Assembly (NCBI GenBank): GCA_002694345.1
Contig: NZLV01000038.1
Coordinates: 1-10,012 of the forward strand
Direction: 5' to 3'
DNA from: Maricaulis sp.
GTDB taxonomy: Bacteria; Pseudomonadota; Alphaproteobacteria; Caulobacterales; Maricaulaceae
Length of the DNA: 10,012 bases
The position numbers and the translations under genes are program-made. Shown here one piece after another: positions 5,693 through 10,012 of this stretch. The notes beneath the pieces were generated by a model. It ran no database searches, was not told where the DNA came from, and worked only from the letters and a program-made list of their open reading frames with translations. Each line of letters opens with the position of its first letter. Position 1 is the stretch's first letter.

Positions 5693-7588
5693 ATGACGCC
5701 ACTGGATTCGGCCACCAATCGTCAGCTGGACAACGAAGTTTCGGCTACGCGCCCGTCCAATCGCGGCAAGCCGAAAGCGAACGAAAGCGCGCACCTGCGC
5801 GTGGTCGAGGGGATCACGATTGACCGGTCGCGCGATGCGCTGCTGACCGATTTCGGCAAGAAGACCCTGGAAGACCGCTATCTGCTGCCGGGCGAAAGCT
5901 ATCAGGACATGTTTGCCCGCGTCGCGACGGCTTTCTCCGACAATACCGAGCACGCCCAGCGCCTGTACGACTATATCTCGCGCCTCTGGTTCATGCCGGC
6001 CACGCCGGTCCTGTCCAATGGTGGCGCCAATCGCGGCCTGCCGATCTCCTGCTTCCTGAACTCGGTCGGGGATTCGCTGGACGATATCGTCGGGACGTGG
6101 ACGGAGAATGTCTGGCTCGCTTCCAATGGTGGCGGTATCGGCACCTATTGGGGTGATGTCCGCTCCATCGGCGAGAAGATCGGTGAAGTCGGCCAGACCT
6201 CCGGCATCATTCCCTTCATCCGCGTGATGGACAGCCTGACCCTGGCGATCTCGCAAGGCTCGCTGCGCCGCGGATCCGCCGCCGTCTATCTGGACATCCA
6301 CCACCCGGAAATCGAGGAATTCCTCGAAATCCGCAAACCGTCCGGCGACTTCAACCGCAAGTCCCTGAACCTGCACCACGGTCTCAACATTTCCGATGCC
6401 TTCATGGAAGCCGTCGCGAATGACGGGGAATTCGAGCTGAAATCGCCGAAGACCGGCGAGGTCGTGAAGACGGTGAATGCCCGCAAGCTGTGGCAGAAGA
6501 TCATCGAGCTGCGCCTGCAGACCGGCGAGCCCTACATCATCTATTCGGACACGGTGAACCGTGCCCTCCCGGCCCACCAGCGCAAGCTGGGCCTGAAAGT
6601 GCGCCAATCCAATCTGTGCGCCGAAATCATGCTGCCGACCGGTTTTGACCAGCATGGCAAGGAACGCACGGCGGTGTGCTACCTGTCCTCGCTCAATGCG
6701 GCCAAATACCTGGAGTGGAAGGACGAGCCGGACTTCATCGAGGACATCTACCGTTTCCTCGACAATGTCCTGCAGGACTTCATCGACCGCGCGCCGGCGG
6801 AAATGGACCGGGCCGTGTATTCGGCGATCCAGGAACGCTCTGTCGGTCTGGGCCTGATGGGCTTCCATACCTTCCTGCAGCAGATGAATGCGCCTTTCGA
6901 GAGCGCCATGGCCAAGTCCTGGAACATGAAGCTCTTCAAGCACATCCGGACCGCCGCCGACGCCGCTTCGGTGAAGCTGGCCGAAGAGCGCGGCGCCTGC
7001 CCGGATGCGGAAGCCTCCGGCGTGAAGGCCCGTTTCTCGCACAAGCTGGCGATCGCGCCGACCGCGTCGATCTCCATCATCTGCGGCGGTGTCTCTGCCG
7101 GCATCGAGCCGATCCCGGCCAATGTCTACACGCACAAGACCCTGTCCGGTTCCACCACGGTGAAGAACCCGAACCTGGAGAAGGTGCTGGAAGACAAGGG
7201 GCTGAACACGCCGACCGTCTGGGCCTCCATCCTGGAGCATGAAGGTTCGGTCCAGCATCTCGATGCCCTGGACGAGCACGAGAAAGCCCTGTTCCGCACG
7301 GCTTTCGAGATCGACCAGCGCTGGGTGATCGAGCACGCTGCCGACCGCACGCCCTTCGTGTGCCAGTCGCAATCGCTGAACATCTTCCTGCCGGGCGACA
7401 TCAACAAGTGGGACCTCCACATGCTGCACTGGACGGCCTGGGAGAAGGGCGTGAAATCGCTCTACTACTGCCGCTCCAAGTCGATCCAGCGGGCGGCCTA
7501 TGCCGGATCCGAATCCAAGTCGGAAGCCGAGAAGGCGATGGCCGCAGCCGCTCCGACCGATTACGACGAGTGCCTCGCCTGCCAATAG
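5693..7588 (+). CDS. nrdA: Class I ribonucleotide reductase, alpha (large, catalytic) subunit, without ATP-cone
   Basis: NrdA reduces ribonucleoside diphosphates to deoxyribonucleoside diphosphates in the cytoplasm, using a thiyl radical delivered from NrdB. Visible active-site residues (E. coli equivalents in brackets): Cys120 in ISCFLNSV (C225), Asn307-Cys309-Glu311 in QSNLCAEI (N437, C439, E441), Cys329 in VCYLSSLN (C462), the radical-transfer pair Tyr591-Tyr592 in SLYYCRS (Y730, Y731), and the C-terminal redox-shuttle CLAC (Cys627, Cys630) for thioredoxin or glutaredoxin. LRRGSAAVYLDIHHPEIEEF (191-210) is typical of the family. At 631 aa it is about 130 residues shorter than E. coli NrdA; the N-terminus has about 40 unconserved residues and then the barrel-leading helices, with no ATP-cone. 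The ATG at 5693 follows GGGGAG by 10 bp; a TTG at 5675 overlaps that Shine-Dalgarno. It is transcribed alone: tandem NrdR boxes lie upstream and a terminator downstream, and the partner nrdB is about 1.3 kb further on. Confidence 0.96.
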   Translation: MTPLDSATNRQLDNEVSATRPSNRGKPKANESAHLRVVEGITIDRSRDALLTDFGKKTLEDRYLLPGESYQDMFARVATAFSDNTEHAQRLYDYISRLWFMPATPVLSNGGANRGLPISCFLNSVGDSLDDIVGTWTENVWLASNGGGIGTYWGDVRSIGEKIGEVGQTSGIIPFIRVMDSLTLAISQGSLRRGSAAVYLDIHHPEIEEFLEIRKPSGDFNRKSLNLHHGLNISDAFMEAVANDGEFELKSPKTGEVVKTVNARKLWQKIIELRLQTGEPYIIYSDTVNRALPAHQRKLGLKVRQSNLCAEIMLPTGFDQHGKERTAVCYLSSLNAAKYLEWKDEPDFIEDIYRFLDNVLQDFIDRAPAEMDRAVYSAIQERSVGLGLMGFHTFLQQMNAPFESAMAKSWNMKLFKHIRTAADAASVKLAEERGACPDAEASGVKARFSHKLAIAPTASISIICGGVSAGIEPIPANVYTHKTLSGSTTVKNPNLEKVLEDKGLNTPTVWASILEHEGSVQHLDALDEHEKALFRTAFEIDQRWVIEHAADRTPFVCQSQSLNIFLPGDINKWDLHMLHWTAWEKGVKSLYYCRSKSIQRAAYAGSESKSEAEKAMAAAAPTDYDECLACQ

Positions 7589-7644
7589 GGTCAGCGACAC
7601 CGAACACATGCCGGCCGCTTCGAGGGGGAGAGGCCGGCTCCTGG

Positions 7645-7679
7645 AAGGGAGCGCCCGGGGGCGCTCCCTTTCTTGTTTT
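7645..7679 (+). terminator. Intrinsic terminator of nrdA
   Basis: A perfect 12-bp stem AAGGGAGCGCCC / GGGCGCTCCCTT (7645-7656 / 7659-7670) has a tight centre and is followed by TCTTGTTTT. It lies 56 bp after the nrdA stop and separates nrdA from the following membrane-protein gene and nrdB. Confidence 0.88.
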
Positions 7680-7823
7680 GACTGGCAACACAAGGCGTTG
7701 TGCTCTGCGGCAAGGGTTTTCGTGGACGCCCGTTGACGCCCGCGTTAACCTTTTTTCGGAACCCGTTGAACAGGCCGGTGCGTGGGGCACCGTGAGGCCG
7801 TTCAGGCGGGGCGGGGGGCAAAT

Positions 7824-8651
7824 ATGCGGCTTGGACGGACTGCCGAACTGGTGACGGCCGGTGCGATAGCGCTGGGAGCGATCAGCACCCAGCTGATCAT
7901 GCCGGGCCATGCCGACAGCCGCTGGGCGTCTTCCAGTCACATGATCCAGGACCAGTTCCGCGATGAGGGCGAGATCCGCCCGCTGTCCCCGGCGGCCTCA
8001 CGGGTCGCGCTGACCGCCCTGTCGCGACAGGATGATCCGTTCGATCGCCAGGGCCTTGTCGCCCTGACCTCGGGCCCCCGCCAGCGCGTGGATCTGGGAC
8101 CGGCCGGTACGCTGGACGTTTCCCTGCGGCAGGATGCGCGCGGACGGGGGCATGACGCCTGGCCCGGCCGACAAGCCGATACCTACTCGCCGATTGTGCT
8201 GGACCGCGGTCGCCGGGATGCGGTTCTGGCGGTGAATTATCAGCGCGCCTTCGAACAGCGCGGCTATGGCGAGGAGCTGGATGTCAGTTTCACGCCGCGG
8301 GCCGCCGTCAGCGTCGGTCCGGACGGATCGACGGCCGGTGCCGGTGCAGAAGTCCGGATCGGCCAGTATCTGCGCGGCCAGGATATCGAGGCGCCGAGCT
8401 GGTACGTCTTTGCCGGCGCCGACCGACGCACCCTGATGTACAATCCGGGCGAGGGCATGGACTGGGCGTCGGCCGTGCAGCTGACCGACCGGCAGGTCGT
8501 CGGCGATGCCCAGGCCGGGATCGCCTGGCGCATGGGCGAGGTGGACCTCTCCCTCGCCTATGTCCGCCGCGAATATGAGCATGTGGCCGGCGTGACCAAA
8601 TTCGATGAAACCGAGGAGTTCGGTGCCGTTTCGGTCAACTGGACCTGGTAG
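7824..8651 (+). CDS. Exported beta-barrel-like protein, C-terminal half resembling LpxR/DUF2219
   Basis: A 275-aa protein I cannot assign firmly. Residues 1-30 look like a Sec signal peptide: Arg2/Arg5, a hydrophobic stretch (about 9-26), then PGHA|DS as a plausible cleavage site. The mature chain of about 245 residues is rich in alternating polar/hydrophobic strands and ends VSVNWTW, with aromatics at the last and third-last positions as expected for the BAM recognition strand of outer-membrane proteins. From memory of the family, GAGAEVRIGQ (172-181), WYVFAGADRRT (193-203), VVGDAQAGIAWR (225-236), LAYVRREYE (244-252) and EFGAVSVNW (265-273) resemble the last strands of LpxR, the outer-membrane lipid A 3'-O-deacylase. 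The N-terminal Asn-Asp and TDRYYT-type catalytic region of LpxR is not visible, so enzymatic activity is doubtful. The ATG at 7824 is preceded by a G-rich Shine-Dalgarno and places the signal peptide at the N-terminus; an in-frame ATG 42 bp upstream is disfavoured. It is a single gene between two terminated nrd units. Confidence 0.7.
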   Translation: MRLGRTAELVTAGAIALGAISTQLIMPGHADSRWASSSHMIQDQFRDEGEIRPLSPAASRVALTALSRQDDPFDRQGLVALTSGPRQRVDLGPAGTLDVSLRQDARGRGHDAWPGRQADTYSPIVLDRGRRDAVLAVNYQRAFEQRGYGEELDVSFTPRAAVSVGPDGSTAGAGAEVRIGQYLRGQDIEAPSWYVFAGADRRTLMYNPGEGMDWASAVQLTDRQVVGDAQAGIAWRMGEVDLSLAYVRREYEHVAGVTKFDETEEFGAVSVNWTW

Positions 8652-8691
8652 CGCCGGATCTGTGCCCGGCGGTCGCGGTCGAAAGGCCGCA

Positions 8692-8709
8692 TCAGCCAAG
8701 CATGGCTGA
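8692..8709. repeat. Inverted repeat after the barrel-protein gene
   Basis: TCAGCCA-AGCA-TGGCTGA is a perfect 7-bp stem with a 4-nt loop, 41 bp after the stop of the preceding gene. No T-tract follows, so it is a weak terminator candidate or an mRNA 3'-end hairpin; an operator function is also possible. There is no other terminator between this gene and nrdB, so some read-through into nrdB cannot be excluded. Confidence 0.5.
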
Positions 8710-8717
8710 AACCTCGC

Positions 8718-8818
8718 GAATCACGCACTCTCCACAGGTCTGAACCGTCCGAGCCGCATCAAACTGTAGACGATTCAGTCGGCATGAACACAATATGTTG
8801 TGTTCTCGATCCTGATTC
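8718..8818. promoter_or_regulatory. Cluster of three GANTC (CcrM-type methylation) sites upstream of nrdB
   Basis: GAATC at 8718-8722, GATTC at 8772-8776 and GATTC at 8814-8818 lie within about 100 bp upstream of nrdB, where roughly half a site would be expected by chance at this base composition. GANTC is methylated by CcrM in most alphaproteobacteria, and methylation state at promoters tunes cell-cycle transcription through GcrA. The middle site lies at the presumed -35 and the others flank the NrdR box. The functional role is inference. Confidence 0.45.
8788..8803. promoter_or_regulatory. NrdR box upstream of nrdB
   Basis: ACACAATATGTTGTGT matches the NrdR-box consensus at 13 of 16 positions and is a near-perfect palindrome. 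Extending it gives GAACACAATATGTTGTGTTC (8786-8805), with perfect 8-bp arms around TATG. It lies 54 bp before the nrdB start and, as at nrdA, begins 16-17 bp after a -35-like element (TAGACG, 8767-8772), so it would cover the -10. A partner box one NrdR spacing upstream (8757-8772) is at best very degenerate. Confidence 0.78.
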
Positions 8819-8857
8819 TTCGACCGGCCGCCCCGGCGCATCCAGAAGGCTGTCACC

Positions 8858-9889
8858 ATGTCCAATACGACGCTTGAGCTTCCCGGACTTCTCCGTCCCA
8901 GCCATTCCTACAAGCCCTTCCGTTATCCGTGGGCTTATGAGTTCTGGCAGCGTCAGCAGCAGGTTCACTGGCTGCCGGAAGAAGTGCCGCTGGGCGAGGA
9001 CTGCAAGGACTGGGCGACCAAGCTGACGGACAAGGAGCGCAATCTGCTGACGCAGATCTTCCGCTTCTTCACGCAGTCCGATGTCGAGGTCGGCGCGAAC
9101 TACATGGAAAACTACATGCCGCTCTTCAAGCCGGTTGAAGTGCGCATGATGCTGTCCGCCTTCTCCAACATGGAGACGGTGCATATCGCGGCCTATGCCC
9201 TCCTGCTGGAAACCATCGGCATGCCCGATTCCGAATTCTCCGCCTTCATGGAGTATGAGGAAATGGCGGCCAAGCACGACTATCTGGGCAAGTTCGGTGT
9301 CGAGACCGAGAAGGACGTCCTCACCTCGATGGCGGTGTTCGGCGGTTTCACCGAGGGCCTGCAGCTCTTCGCGTCCTTCGCGATGCTGATGAACTTCCCG
9401 CGCTTCAACAAGATGAAGGGGATGGGCCAGATCGTGTCCTGGTCGGTGCGCGATGAATCGCTGCACTGCGAGGGCATGATGAAGATGTTCCACACCTTCG
9501 CCGAAGAGACCGGCGCGCTGACCCAGGCGGTGAAGGACGACATCGCCGATTGCTGCCAGACCGTGGTGAAGCTGGAAGACAAATTCATCGAACTGGCCTT
9601 CGAGGCCGGCGAGGTGGAAGGCATGACGCCGGACGATATCAAGCAATACATCCGCTACATCGCCGACTGGCGCATGAAGCAGCTGAAACTGCCGGAAATC
9701 TATGGCGTCAAGGAACACCCAATCCCGTGGCTGACGGAAATCCTCAACGGGGTCGAGCACGCCAACTTCTTCGAAGCCCGCGCCACCGAATACTCCAAGG
9801 GCGCCACCAAGGGTGACTGGCACGGCGATGACGGTGTCTGGGGCATGTTCGACAAGATGAAGAAGAAAGACGCCGAACCGGCGGAATAG
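8858..9889 (+). CDS. nrdB: Class I ribonucleotide reductase, beta (small, radical-generating) subunit
   Basis: NrdB houses the dinuclear metal centre and stable tyrosyl radical that starts nucleotide reduction in NrdA. The 343 aa form a ferritin-like helical fold. All six metal ligands can be placed: Asp75 (TQSDVEVG), Glu106 and His109 (ETVHIAAY), Glu166 (FTEGLQLF), and Glu200 and His203 (DESLH). Tyr113, seven residues after Glu106 exactly as Tyr122 follows Glu115 in E. coli, is the radical tyrosine. Tyr312 in the C-terminal tail may be the interface tyrosine (E. coli Y356 role), but the alignment there is uncertain. The C-terminal stretch GDWHGDDGVWGMFDKM probably docks on NrdA. No N-terminal ATP-cone is present. 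The ATG at 8858 has AGAAGG 8 bp upstream. The gene has its own NrdR-box promoter and is separated from nrdA by a terminator and the barrel-protein gene. The iron or manganese preference cannot be read from sequence alone. Confidence 0.96.
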   Translation: MSNTTLELPGLLRPSHSYKPFRYPWAYEFWQRQQQVHWLPEEVPLGEDCKDWATKLTDKERNLLTQIFRFFTQSDVEVGANYMENYMPLFKPVEVRMMLSAFSNMETVHIAAYALLLETIGMPDSEFSAFMEYEEMAAKHDYLGKFGVETEKDVLTSMAVFGGFTEGLQLFASFAMLMNFPRFNKMKGMGQIVSWSVRDESLHCEGMMKMFHTFAEETGALTQAVKDDIADCCQTVVKLEDKFIELAFEAGEVEGMTPDDIKQYIRYIADWRMKQLKLPEIYGVKEHPIPWLTEILNGVEHANFFEARATEYSKGATKGDWHGDDGVWGMFDKMKKKDAEPAE

Positions 9890-9899
9890 GCGTTGTTCT

Positions 9900-10012
9900 G
9901 GCGCGGCTCTGCCGCGCCGTCCCCTCACCCGGCGCTGCGCGCCACCCTCTCCCGCAAGGGGAGAGGGTGTAGGCAATGCGCTCAAACCTCCTCCTTCTCC
10001 CCTTGCGGGAGA
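9900..10012. repeat. GC-rich palindromic intergenic repeat (MITE/REP-like), continuing beyond the window
   Basis: Directly after nrdB there is a GGCGCGGC-TCT-GCCGCGCC hairpin (9900-9918), then CCCCTCACCCGGCGCTGCGC, then an 11-bp stem-loop CACCCTCTCCC / GGGAGAGGGTG (9943-9953 / 9959-9969). The 17-bp core TCTCCCGCAAGGGGAGA (9948-9964) recurs in exact inverted orientation at 9996-10012, so the element is a larger palindrome cut off by the window edge. The CCCTCACCC...CCCTCTCCCGCAAGGGGAGAGGG pattern is familiar from dispersed intergenic repeats in many GC-rich proteobacteria. The first hairpin may also act in nrdB 3'-end formation, although it lacks a T-tract. Confidence 0.8.

Noticed and set aside
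5471..7693. Long open frame antisense to nrdA (740 codons)
   Set aside because: Same artefact: it covers nrdA in the opposite strand, has compositionally odd translation, and runs through the nrdA promoter and terminator.
7735..7750. Possible CtrA site before the barrel-protein gene (TTGA...TTAACC)
   Set aside because: The spacing between half-sites is 8 rather than 7 and the first half differs, so the match is too weak to claim.
8759..9985. Antisense open frame over nrdB starting in the terminal repeat
   Set aside because: Its N-terminus (SPLAGEGGAQRRVRG) is the well-known spurious translation of the intergenic palindromic repeat, and the rest mirrors nrdB.
1..10012. tRNA, rRNA, CRISPR arrays, transposases, phage genes or defence systems
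   Set aside because: I looked for cloverleaf-like segments, regularly spaced direct repeats and hallmark proteins, and saw none; nearly all sequence is accounted for by housekeeping genes and their control regions.

Overview
The window looks like chromosomal DNA from a free-living alphaproteobacterium. The GC content is high, codon use is uniform across the genes, GANTC sites sit in promoters, and the gene set resembles the Caulobacterales/Maricaulales/Hyphomonas area. That placement is an inference from gene types and base composition, not from a marker gene. Most of the window is core metabolism. I see no phage, transposase, CRISPR array, toxin-antitoxin pair or obvious defence system.

Layout, left to right. 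(1) The 3' end of a PstS-type phosphate-binding protein gene (1-555, +) converges on a GT4-family glycosyltransferase gene (632-1801, -), and one bidirectional terminator (581-613) lies between them. (2) A 383-bp divergent intergenic region (1802-2184) separates the glycosyltransferase from putA (2185-5307, +). PutA is a bifunctional proline dehydrogenase/P5C dehydrogenase of 1040 aa without a DNA-binding domain, and it ends in a strong terminator (5341-5379). (3) A 385-bp intergenic region carries two tandem NrdR-box-like sites, the upstream one over the presumed -10, before nrdA (5693-7588, +). NrdA is a class I ribonucleotide reductase large subunit that lacks the usual N-terminal ATP-cone. 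It has its own terminator (7645-7679). (4) A single gene for a small exported, probably outer-membrane beta-barrel protein (7824-8651, +) follows; its C-terminal half recalls the LpxR/DUF2219 family. (5) nrdB (8858-9889, +), the radical-generating small subunit with all metal ligands and the radical tyrosine, has its own upstream NrdR-like palindrome. (6) The window ends in a GC-rich palindromic intergenic repeat (about 9900 to beyond 10012).

How the genes work together: NrdA and NrdB form one enzyme that makes dNDPs, but they are transcribed apart, with a terminator and an unrelated membrane-protein gene between them. Co-expression is probably restored by NrdR boxes at both promoters. Cell-cycle signals may add to this: three GANTC sites before nrdB and weaker CtrA- and DnaA-like sites. 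PutA stands alone as a catabolic unit converting proline to glutamate. PstS (phosphate uptake) and the glycosyltransferase could share a phosphate-limitation theme through glycolipid synthesis, but this is only a hypothesis. I found no clearly novel system. The most noteworthy points are the split nrd regulon, an RNR pair in which neither subunit carries an ATP-cone, the unexplained LpxR-like barrel between its subunits, and the very acidic N-terminal tail on the glycosyltransferase.
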